This document shows positions 1-6,825 of a stretch of 15,786 bases of DNA, one piece after another. The stretch's first letter is position 1; each line of letters begins with the position of its first letter. The stretch comes from Bacteroidaceae bacterium (lineage in GTDB: Bacteria; Bacteroidota; Bacteroidia; Bacteroidales; Bacteroidaceae): the NCBI GenBank assembly GCA_028709135.1, contig JAQVXN010000009.1, positions 1 to 15,786 of the forward strand, read 5' to 3'. The position numbers were made by a program, and so were the translations under genes. Below the pieces are notes generated by a model. It searched no databases, was not told the origin of the DNA, and saw only the letters and a program-made list of their open reading frames with translations.

Positions 1-1886
1 CTGGTTCCGATCATTTGACCATCATTTCTGAGCAGTTCCAGTAATTTATTTACAGCCTCCGATTCCGGGATGTTTTTCTCTACACATACCTTACCGCGAT
101 ACAAGCTGATTTTTCCGCGCGCAGCGCCCACATAACCATAATCAGCATCGGCCATTTCACCTAGTCCATTGACAATGCAACCCATTACGGCAATTTTCAA
201 ATTCTTCAATTGCGTTGTTGCTGCTTTAATACGCGCCACGGTTTCTTCCAAATTGTACAGCGTACGTCCGCAACCAGGACAGGAAACATATTCCGTATGA
301 GTTTTTCGTAAATTTGCGGCCTGAAGTATATTAAACGAAATTTCGTCGATATTTTCCTGACGAATAAAGCGTTCACCTTTCAAGGGTTCATTGCTCAGAT
401 AAAGGCCGTCACAAAGCCCATCGTAAAGGAGGGCTCCCACGTCTGCCGCACTTTCTATTTGTAAATCTTCCAATTCTCCGTCGTTATGATGATAAGAGGA
501 AAACAGGATGACTGGATTTCGCAATTCTTTGTTGCTCATGCGATGAATAAGCGAGCGCAATTCTCCCACGCGGTTAATCAGTGTACTCTGGGCAATGATC
601 ACTAATTCCGGATGTTTGCGAATACACTCTATCATTTCAATATCCAAGGCAGAAGAAGGCAAGAACAGAAATTTCAAATCCGCGTGATACGCTGATATCT
701 GCGACAACATGCGAAAAGAGAAACAGGGATATGTATCTGGTTCCTGTTGCCATGCGGCAGCATCGATTATATATCCGCATTTTAATCTGTGAGAACGTTT
801 GGGTAATTGATCCCCACAATAAATGTAATCAGGCAAGAAAGATGGATTCTGTGAAAACTGATCGGCATGTTCCGATATCACCACTGGAGGATTTTTTCCT
901 CCTATATTTTTTACAGGCAACGTTTCACGCCTTTGCGGATTAAGGAAGTCAAATTTGGAACAAATACGTCCACCTATAGGGCGTTCGCCGTTGCGCTGCA
1001 CAATATAATCCCGCAATTTTCGAGCCACGGGAAGTTCTTTCTCGGGGGCCTCACTCAATGATACGCGGATCGTGTCACCTATCCCATCAGAAAGCAAGGC
1101 TCCAATTCCTAAAGCACTTTTGATACGTCCGTCTTCTCCATTCCCAGCTTCCGTCACACCCAAGTGCAAAGGATAGTGCATTCCTTCATGTTCCATCTTC
1201 TGCACGAGAAGACGAACGGAGCGCACCATGATACCCGTATTACTGGCTTTGATGGAAATCACTACTTCTCTGAAATTTTGCTTCTTGCAAATACGCAAAA
1301 ATTCCATACAACTTTCTACGATTCCCTCAGGAGTATCCCCATAACGACTAACAATCCTGTCAGATAATGAACCATGATTCACACCTATACGAATCGCCGT
1401 ATGATGTTCTTGACAAATACGCAGAAACGGGATGAAGCGCTCTTCAATCTTTTTCAATTCTGCCTGATATTCCTCCTCCGTGTATTCCACATGATGAAAA
1501 CTTCTTGCTGCGTCGACAAAATTACCGGGATTGATTCTCACCTTCTCCACTATTTTTGCAGCTGCTACAGCTACATCAGGATTAAAATGGATGTCGGCCA
1601 CCAAAGGCACGTAAATACCCTGTTCATGAAGTCTCTGACGAATATTTTTCAGATTTTCCACCTCGCGTAGTCCCTGAGTCGTTAGCCTTACATAGTCTGC
1701 TCCAGCACGCACGATGCGCTTGCATTGCTCTACACTCTGTTCGGTTTCCAACGTCGGTGTAGTCGTCATGCTTTGCAACCGAATGGGATAGCTTCCTCCC
1801 ATCGGCGTTTTACCTATTTGAACAACTGTGGAAACTCGTCGGCGGTAATTAAAATAATTGAAGTCTTTTATTTTTTCATCGAACAT
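1..1886 (-). CDS. ispG: 4-hydroxy-3-methylbut-2-en-1-yl diphosphate synthase (IspG/GcpE), C-terminus cut by window edge
   Basis: IspG reduces MEcPP to HMBPP in the cytosolic MEP isoprenoid pathway, using a [4Fe-4S] cluster. The frame starts at the ATG at 1886-1884 (MFDEKIKDFNYFNYRRR) and reads to the left edge without a stop in the stretches I translated. Family landmarks are PIRLQSMTTTPT and RLTTQGLREVENL in the N-terminal TIM-barrel domain. The C-terminal domain has SCPGCGRT (Cys536, Cys539) and MGCIVNGLGE (Cys570, Glu577), the expected cluster ligands. About 629 residues are visible, and the last ones (RGKVCVEKNIPESEAV..) look like the natural C-terminus, so only a few codons are missing. 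This is the long form with a large middle insert, as in Bacteroidetes and plants, against about 370 residues in E. coli. It starts 15 nt after the purE stop and is the last visible gene of the rpoN operon. Confidence 0.97.
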   Translation of the reverse strand, partial: MFDEKIKDFNYFNYRRRVSTVVQIGKTPMGGSYPIRLQSMTTTPTLETEQSVEQCKRIVRAGADYVRLTTQGLREVENLKNIRQRLHEQGIYVPLVADIHFNPDVAVAAAKIVEKVRINPGNFVDAARSFHHVEYTEEEYQAELKKIEERFIPFLRICQEHHTAIRIGVNHGSLSDRIVSRYGDTPEGIVESCMEFLRICKKQNFREVVISIKASNTGIMVRSVRLLVQKMEHEGMHYPLHLGVTEAGNGEDGRIKSALGIGALLSDGIGDTIRVSLSEAPEKELPVARKLRDYIVQRNGERPIGGRICSKFDFLNPQRRETLPVKNIGGKNPPVVISEHADQFSQNPSFLPDYIYCGDQLPKRSHRLKCGYIIDAAAWQQEPDTYPCFSFRMLSQISAYHADLKFLFLPSSALDIEMIECIRKHPELVIIAQSTLINRVGELRSLIHRMSNKELRNPVILFSSYHHNDGELEDLQIESAADVGALLYDGLCDGLYLSNEPLKGERFIRQENIDEISFNILQAANLRKTHTEYVSCPGCGRTLYNLEETVARIKAATTQLKNLKIAVMGCIVNGLGEMADADYGYVGAARGKISLYRGKVCVEKNIPESEAVNKLLELLRNDGQMIGT

Positions 1887-1901
1887 TTCGCGTAATCCTC
1901 A

Positions 1902-2408
1902 TCAGTTCGTTTTATTCTTATATTTCACTTCTGCCAAATCTGCATTTGCCTTAACAATTTTCTCTTTGAGTCCGTTTTTATAATCTTGCAGCCGCTGCGC
2001 AAGTTTCTCGTCGCCTAAAGCCAACATTTCTACGGCCAGAATAGCTGCATTTTGTGCTCCGTTTACTCCAACAGTAGCAACAGGAATACCGGGAGGCATC
2101 TGGATAATCGAGAGCATGGCATCCAGTCCATCCAACATGCCTTTAATTGGAATGCCTATCACTGGCAGCGTCGTATTTGCGGCGATGACACCAGGCAGCG
2201 CAGCAGCCATGCCGGCGCCTGCCAAAATAACTTTCAGTCCTCTTCCCTTTGCCTCACGAGCAAATTTTTCCACCTCTGCAGGTGTGCGATGTGCAGAGAG
2301 TGCATTCATTTCAAACGGGATGTCCATACTGTCAAAAAAAACTGCAGCTTTTTCCATTACAGGCAGATCACTCGTACTGCCCATGATAATACTTATTATT
2401 GGCTTCAT
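1902..2408 (-). CDS. purE: N5-carboxyaminoimidazole ribonucleotide mutase, class I PurE
   Basis: PurE converts N5-CAIR to CAIR in purine biosynthesis; its usual partner PurK is not in this window. At 168 residues it has the normal length for a class I enzyme. Visible motifs are GSTSDLP (residues 10-16, phosphate/substrate loop), SAHRTP (38-43, with His40 corresponding to the catalytic His), AGAGMAAALPGVIA (around 63-76) and GVNGAQNAAILA (around 113-124). The ATG start gives a clean N-terminus, MKPIISIIMGS, that matches the family. It lies 38 nt downstream of the GH16 gene and 15 nt upstream of ispG, so it is probably co-transcribed with both. Nothing in the sequence suggests purine-specific control (no obvious riboswitch in the short leader). 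Confidence 0.97.
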   Translation of the reverse strand: MKPIISIIMGSTSDLPVMEKAAVFFDSMDIPFEMNALSAHRTPAEVEKFAREAKGRGLKVILAGAGMAAALPGVIAANTTLPVIGIPIKGMLDGLDAMLSIIQMPPGIPVATVGVNGAQNAAILAVEMLALGDEKLAQRLQDYKNGLKEKIVKANADLAEVKYKNKTN

Positions 2409-2446
2409 ATTGAGTTTGTTTTTATTATAACGTTAAAATCTTATAC

Positions 2447-3241
2447 TTATTTCTTCTTGTAAAATCTTACATAATCAATTTTATATTCATACGGCAATTG
2501 TTTCGGGTCCACAGTTCCAACCCAACTGCCGCCCAATTGCATATCGATCAAAAGATACATCGGCCTGTCAAAAGGATATTGTGCTTTCCCATATTCCTCT
2601 TGTCGGCGATATGTACCCGTATATTTATCATTGATAAAAAAGCATAGACTGTCTTTATAAAGTTCCACACCATACGTGTTGTATTTCCCTACATCAATAG
2701 ATCCCCTAAAGCCCGATTTGGGTTTGTTGTTCACTGCTTTATCTCGTTCGGTAAACCATGAATGTACAGTTTGATAAGCAAAATTATCCCCATTCAAACG
2801 TTCCATGATATCCACCTCTCCACCTTCCGGCCAAGGATCAAACTGAGGTAGCAGCCACGCAGCCGGCCAAGCTCCAATGGCATTATCCATTTTAAGTCTA
2901 ATTTCTATGCGACCTTCGCCAAACAGTTTCAATCCACTCGTAGTGACACCTCCTGTCAAATAGCATGCCGTATCACCCGGTAACACGTCATTCACAATGC
3001 CGCGCAAAGTCAGTTTTCCATCACCAACACGATAGCATGCATCCGCATCACTCATATATTTGGACCATTCTATACGTTGTCTGGGAATTTTTCTCCATCG
3101 TTCTCCGGAAAGTTTATGACCTTTAAATTCATCTTGCCATACAAGTTTCCACACTCCATGATCCGTCCGAATAGTTCTGGCTTGCCCATACATAGAAAGC
3201 AAGCAAAGCAACCATAAAACGTTGGGGATGTTTCTCTTCAT
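2447..3241 (-). CDS. Secreted family 16 glycoside hydrolase (laminarinase/beta-glucanase-like)
   Basis: This is a 264-residue protein with an N-terminal signal peptide (hydrophobic residues about 8-18, MYGQA cleavage region near 21), so it is exported. The catalytic motif of GH16 clan B enzymes is visible as GEVDIME, with nucleophile Glu142, assisting Asp144 and acid/base Glu147. Typical flanking features are WQDEF near residue 35, GRIEIRLKM (110-118), AWPAAWLLP (124-132) and the C-terminal IDYVRFYKKK. The family cleaves beta-1,3/1,4-glucans, porphyran, agarose or carrageenan; the exact substrate cannot be read here. No SusC/SusD pair or sulfatase is nearby, so it is not in a visible polysaccharide locus. 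It sits between a PAP2-like gene (6-nt gap) and purE, an odd place for a secreted hydrolase. It could act on self-made or dietary glucan; that is inference. Confidence 0.9.
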   Translation of the reverse strand: MKRNIPNVLWLLCLLSMYGQARTIRTDHGVWKLVWQDEFKGHKLSGERWRKIPRQRIEWSKYMSDADACYRVGDGKLTLRGIVNDVLPGDTACYLTGGVTTSGLKLFGEGRIEIRLKMDNAIGAWPAAWLLPQFDPWPEGGEVDIMERLNGDNFAYQTVHSWFTERDKAVNNKPKSGFRGSIDVGKYNTYGVELYKDSLCFFINDKYTGTYRRQEEYGKAQYPFDRPMYLLIDMQLGGSWVGTVDPKQLPYEYKIDYVRFYKKK

Positions 3242-3247
3242 TTTTGA

Positions 3248-3865
3248 TTAAAAAAGAAGGATGCAGACAAAACCGCACACCAATCCGATGGACATTCCGA
3301 TATTCACTTCATGAAGCAGGTGTTGGCGCAAGATCAATCTGCTAGTTCCCACACAACCTGCGATGAACAATGTTAGACATAACCACCATAGCGGATTAAA
3401 CGAGAAAATAATACTAAAAGCCAACAACGCGCCTACCATAGCCCCTGCAGCAGCGGAATGTGTGCTAATACGTATCCAATTGTTGATAAACGCACATATC
3501 ACTTGTAGCACAAATGCCCCAAAAAGAACGCTGATCATGAAGTGCGGCATGTGCATTCTTCCCATAATATACAAACAGCAACCATAGCACATGATAAAAA
3601 TAAAATATGGTACCGTACGCATCTCTCGTTTCGTCATCTGTCGGCGATGCAGACCATTCATTCGCCGAAATGTATAAATAGCCAGCAACGGCAATGCCAC
3701 CGTGAAAATATATACAATGCCTAAAATCACCAATTTGTAATTCAGCGGCAAAAGTTTCATGTAGCTAAATATAAATAATATTAGAAAAGCCAACACCGGA
3801 AAATAAAACGGTGCAAAAAGCATGGAAAACAGCTTTGCTGTATAAATCACATATTTTTCTTTCAT
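3248..3865 (-). CDS. PAP2-superfamily-like integral membrane phosphatase
   Basis: A 205-residue protein with about six hydrophobic segments (roughly 12-34, 45-64, 86-101, 108-126, 138-155, 160-172, 187-205). Three stretches match the lipid phosphatase signature in degenerate form. C1 is KREMRTVP (79-86). C2 is STHS (134-137, His136) in place of PSGHS. C3 is SRLILRQHLLHEV (175-187), which fits SR-x5-H-x3-D with Arg176, His182 and Glu186 in place of Asp. This suggests hydrolysis of a lipid-linked phosphate such as a phosphatidate or undecaprenyl diphosphate type substrate at the membrane, but the altered C1 and C2 motifs leave catalysis uncertain. Its ATG overlaps the rpoN stop (ATGA, 4 nt), indicating translational coupling. 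Confidence 0.75.
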   Translation of the reverse strand: MKEKYVIYTAKLFSMLFAPFYFPVLAFLILFIFSYMKLLPLNYKLVILGIVYIFTVALPLLAIYTFRRMNGLHRRQMTKREMRTVPYFIFIMCYGCCLYIMGRMHMPHFMISVLFGAFVLQVICAFINNWIRISTHSAAAGAMVGALLAFSIIFSFNPLWWLCLTLFIAGCVGTSRLILRQHLLHEVNIGMSIGLVCGFVCILLF

Positions 3866-5352
3866 TTTCTTAATCTTGCTACGGGAATACCTAACTGTTC
3901 CCGATATTTGGCTACCGTACGGCGCGCCACGGCATAACCTTTTTTCTTCAGCATAGCAGCCAGCATTTCGTCACTTAAAGGATCCGCTTTATCCTCTGAA
4001 CTAATCAGTTCCTTCAAGGTAGTTTTGATCTTCACTTTCGAAAGCTCTTCTCCTTCTTTGGTCACAAATGTATCGTTAAAAAAGAATTTCAGCGGGAAAA
4101 CGCCAAAATCTGTTTGTACGTATTTACTATTGCTTACGCGTGAAATGGTGGAAATATCCAATCCGGTACGTACAGCGACATCTTTAAGGATCATGGGATG
4201 AAGCAATGATTCATCTCCCTCCTCGAAAAAAGTACGTTGCAAAGCCACGATGGTCGTCATCGTTTTCATCAGCGTTTCCTGACGCTGTCGAATGGCATTG
4301 ATGAAGTTTTGAGCGGCATCTACTTTCTGTTTGGAATATATGTATGCATCCTTTTGCTCTCGACTCATATTTTTCCGGTTTTTAGAATACTCATCAAGTA
4401 ATTCCTTAAATGAGCGACTCACGCGTAATTGCGGTACATCCCCATTATTCAATTTGACTACAAAACCACCGTCTTCATCCTCCGTTACGAGAAAATCTGG
4501 AATAATCTGCTGCATATTCTGTCCCGTCGTGTCACTCAATCCACTTCCTGGCCGTGGATTCAGACGTGTCAGTTCTCCATAAACCCGCTTCATTTCCTCC
4601 GCGGTCAAATGGTAACGCTCTGATAGTTTATCCAAACGCTTATGTGTAAAATCATCGAAACTCTGTTCCAAGATCTGTATCTCCACTTCTTTGCAATCAG
4701 AGCCATAATCTTCATCCCGCAATTGCAGCAGCAGGCATTCTTGCAAATTACGCCCCGCAATACCACAAGGTTCAAAAGTCTGGAGCGTATGCAGGGCTTC
4801 TTTTATTTCCTCCACCGTGGCATCCAAGTTATGATAAATCGCCAGCTCGTCCGAAATTGCAGCAACATCCTTACGAAGCAGGCCGTCATCGTCCAAAGAA
4901 CCAATCAGATACTTGATAATTTCGCGCTGTTTGTCGCTTACGTCGTATTCCCCAAGCTGACTAATCAGGCGATCATAAAAGGAGTCTGAATTACCCATTT
5001 GAAACGTTCGCTGTTCCCCTTCATCATTGTTCTGATTCAGGAGATAATCCGGCATGTCATCATCCGAAGCATAATCTGCGCGCTGATCAGCGCTATAGGA
5101 ATCCACTGTATTGTATTCATCATCATAAGCTCCATCTACTTCATTGTCGCGATCATCTGTTTGTTCCCGTTCCTCGCTTTCACCGGCAGGAGTTTCCTCT
5201 AGAGCAGAATTCTCCAAAAGCTCGTTACGCACACGCCCCTCCAAGTCTGTCACCGGCAGTTCAAGCAATCTGACCACCAACAATTGTTGGGGCGCCAATG
5301 TTTGAGTTTGCGTCTGAATGAGAGTCTGTTGTTGTGAAAGTTCTTGGCCCAT
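3862..5352 (-). CDS. rpoN: RNA polymerase sigma-54 factor RpoN
   Basis: Sigma-54 directs core RNA polymerase to -24/-12 promoters and needs an AAA+ enhancer-binding activator (none is encoded in this window). From the chosen start it is 496 residues. Region I is MGQELSQQQTLIQ...LAPQQLLVVRLLELP, which matches the family N-terminus. It is followed by an acidic, Asp/Glu/Tyr-rich region II (roughly 50-115), the core-binding domain, a helix-turn-helix around RTGLDISTISRVSNSKYVQT, and the RpoN box ARRTVAKYRE (476-485) near the C-terminus. A longer frame starts at 5394, but the operon promoter lies inside those extra 14 codons and the extra residues (MSLFLYFCFEIIAQ) do not resemble sigma-54, so the ATG at 5352 is preferred. 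It is the first gene of a five-gene minus-strand operon. Confidence 0.97.
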   Translation of the reverse strand: MGQELSQQQTLIQTQTQTLAPQQLLVVRLLELPVTDLEGRVRNELLENSALEETPAGESEEREQTDDRDNEVDGAYDDEYNTVDSYSADQRADYASDDDMPDYLLNQNNDEGEQRTFQMGNSDSFYDRLISQLGEYDVSDKQREIIKYLIGSLDDDGLLRKDVAAISDELAIYHNLDATVEEIKEALHTLQTFEPCGIAGRNLQECLLLQLRDEDYGSDCKEVEIQILEQSFDDFTHKRLDKLSERYHLTAEEMKRVYGELTRLNPRPGSGLSDTTGQNMQQIIPDFLVTEDEDGGFVVKLNNGDVPQLRVSRSFKELLDEYSKNRKNMSREQKDAYIYSKQKVDAAQNFINAIRQRQETLMKTMTTIVALQRTFFEEGDESLLHPMILKDVAVRTGLDISTISRVSNSKYVQTDFGVFPLKFFFNDTFVTKEGEELSKVKIKTTLKELISSEDKADPLSDEMLAAMLKKKGYAVARRTVAKYREQLGIPVARLRK

Positions 5353-5379
5353 TTGTGCGATTATTTCAAAGCAAAAGTA

Positions 5380-5411
5380 CAAAAATAAGGACATATAATG
5401 TCGCCTTCAAC
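5380..5411 (-). promoter_or_regulatory. Bacteroidota-type promoter of the rpoN operon
   Basis: On the minus strand GTTG (5411-5408) is followed after 20 nt by TATTTTTG (5387-5380). This fits the Bacteroidota housekeeping consensus TTG-N19-21-TAnnTTTG exactly. Transcription would begin near 5373-5375, giving a leader of about 20 nt before the ATG at 5352. A second TAnnTTTG match (TACTTTTG) lies just downstream but has no well-spaced -33 element. The placement decides the rpoN start codon. Confidence 0.7.
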
Positions 5412-5413
5412 CT

Positions 5414-5449
5414 ATTTTTTATCTTACGATTCAATAGTAGATAAAAAAT
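5414..5449. repeat. Perfect 11-bp inverted repeat upstream of the rpoN promoter
   Basis: ATTTTTTATCT (5414-5424) and AGATAAAAAAT (5439-5449) are exact reverse complements separated by 14 nt. The element begins 3 bp upstream of the predicted -33 box. It could be an operator for a dimeric regulator or an upstream AT-rich element. It has the shape of a weak hairpin, but no gene ends beside it, so terminator function is unlikely. The arms are AT-rich, which raises the chance of coincidence. Confidence 0.5.
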
Positions 5450-5916
5450 TCACAATGTTAGTCTGTAAATTCTTACTCAAAGAACAACATAATCATTTTT
5501 ATTTCAACTATTGAATAATGTATATTCCAAGGTCAGAAATCTCTGTTAGAATACTATACTCATGGCACCGAAGATCGAATAGCTCTAAATTGTAGTTTAA
5601 CTAGGGGGCGCAGTTTATTTAACCGAAGAAGAAAAAAGAGAGAAGAGTATAGATACTTTTTCTCCTGGATCTTTATATTATAGACACAAATATTTCAAGA
5701 TAAAAGAACATGAGTGTCTTTATTCCATCAAAAAAACAGACATCAATGATTAGACACATAGTTCAAAAAAATTCCAGAAACAACATCAAGCCTACATCCT
5801 AATTATATCAGTAACCTCTACATCTTGAAACCACGTTTATCATTCACACACAAAAATTTATATTCTAAAGATTCAAGCCACACATTAAATATGGCTAATT
5901 ATTTTGATTCCTTCTG
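5450..5916. other. AT-rich intergenic region with no recognisable gene
   Basis: This non-coding gap separates the divergent rpoN operon and the YgjP gene. I see no long frame, tRNA, rRNA, riboswitch or insertion sequence. A short G/C-rich patch (around 5604-5612, GGGGGCGC) stands out. A small palindrome AGTATAGATACT (around 5646-5657) sits inside a purine-then-pyrimidine run and could form a weak hairpin. The length is unusual for this compact window, so an unannotated small RNA or decayed gene is possible but not supported. Confidence 0.5.
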
Positions 5917-6510
5917 ATGTCATCGAATAGAAGAGAAAAAACTAACTTTGCAGTCAACATGACATACCAACCTATCGATTTTGAATTTAAGATTGAAACA
6001 GACCTGCTACAACTAAAACTTCTACCATGTACAGGTGAACATTTCATGTTACGTTCCACCCAAGGCCATGAAGAAATACTCTGTCCCCCAGAGGAAATGA
6101 AAAAAGACGAGCATTTTCAAAATTGGTTCAGAAACGTCATCCGCGAAGCTTTACGCAAACAGGCCAAGATGATTTTTCCATCTCGTTTGGAAGAATGGTC
6201 ACAACGCAGTCGCCTCCATTATCACCGATTAAGCATTCATTGTACATCATCAAAATGGGGAAGTTACTCCGGGTTAGGAAATCTGAATTTGTCTCTTTAT
6301 CTACTGCTACTCGATTCAAAATATATAGATTACACCATGTGCCACGAACTATGCCACAGTAAGGAAATGAACCACGGCCCACAGTTCTGGTCTCTCCTTA
6401 ACAGTCTGTTGAATGGGCAGGCACGACAATTGAGCCACGAGATGCACAACATTGTAAAACACTGGTATGAAACGGATGATATACGCTACCTGCTAATGAG
6501 CAACAGATAA
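5917..6510 (+). CDS. YgjP-like (DUF45/WLM) zinc metallopeptidase-domain protein
   Basis: A 197-residue soluble protein, with no signal peptide or membrane segment. The YgjP signature is clear. SSKWGSYSGLGNLNLS (111-126) precedes the zinc site HELCH (His143, Glu144, His147), followed by MNHGPQFW (151-158, His153 as third ligand). Family members are predicted cytosolic gluzincin-type peptidases, and E. coli YgjP is of ill-defined function, so the substrate is unknown. The frame can start at 5917 or at the ATG at 5959 (MTYQPIDFEF). A TAnnTTTG match, TAACTTTG, lies between them (5943-5950) but lacks a good -33 box and would leave almost no leader, so the choice is open. The conserved domain begins only after residue 15 in either case. 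It leads a plus-strand trio with the PspC and 469-residue proteins. Confidence 0.88.
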   Translation: MSSNRREKTNFAVNMTYQPIDFEFKIETDLLQLKLLPCTGEHFMLRSTQGHEEILCPPEEMKKDEHFQNWFRNVIREALRKQAKMIFPSRLEEWSQRSRLHYHRLSIHCTSSKWGSYSGLGNLNLSLYLLLLDSKYIDYTMCHELCHSKEMNHGPQFWSLLNSLLNGQARQLSHEMHNIVKHWYETDDIRYLLMSNR

Positions 6511-6592
6511 TTTTGGGGATTATTTTTCGCAATTATCAGAATTTTTCGTAACATTGCAAGTCTTATCATTTTTCGCATCAAAATCAATCCGT

Positions 6593-6787
6593 ATGAAAGA
6601 ATTGAGAAGAAGTCAAACAGATCGCATGCTGGGCGGTGTATGTGCCGGCATTGCAAATTATTTGGAAGTAGACCCCACTATCATACGCCTGGTATGGGTA
6701 ATATGCATATTTCTGGCAGGTACGGGCATTCTGGCATACCTCATTTGTTGGATTGTGATTCCCAACGAATGGTCTATAAAGTCATAA
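6593..6787 (+). CDS. Small PspC-domain membrane protein
   Basis: A 64-residue protein starting MKELRRSQTDRMLGGVCAGIA. The PspC domain is recognisable from RSQTDRMLGGVCAGIANYL, then EVDPTIIRLVWV, and one hydrophobic hairpin (roughly 28-57) ending in the family-typical WIVIPNE. PspC in enterobacteria is a membrane sensor for envelope stress that works with PspB and PspA. Neither partner is seen here, and stand-alone PspC proteins of this size are common in Bacteroidota with unknown roles. The frame extends upstream to 6554, but the extra 13 residues do not fit the family, so the ATG at 6593 is preferred. It lies about 80 nt after the YgjP gene and 38 nt before the next gene, which suggests co-transcription. 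Confidence 0.88.
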   Translation: MKELRRSQTDRMLGGVCAGIANYLEVDPTIIRLVWVICIFLAGTGILAYLICWIVIPNEWSIKS

Positions 6788-6825
6788 CAATCGCTTGAAA
6801 ACAAGCACTTAATCATACGAATCAA

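Noticed and set aside
637..1670. Several short frames on both strands across the left end, suggesting ispG might be broken
   Set aside because: Translating the ispG frame through the suspect parts (about 300-1000) gave no stop and continuous family-like sequence, so these are shadows inside a long intact gene cut by the edge.
2052..2462. Plus-strand open frames over purE (2052-2462 and 2116-2430)
   Set aside because: The minus-strand reading is an unambiguous PurE with its catalytic motifs; the plus-strand frames are complementary-strand artefacts.
5560..5640. Possible tRNA or tRNA remnant near GATCGAATAGCTC
   Set aside because: No acceptor stem, anticodon arm or proper T-loop (GTTCGAATC) can be assembled around it.
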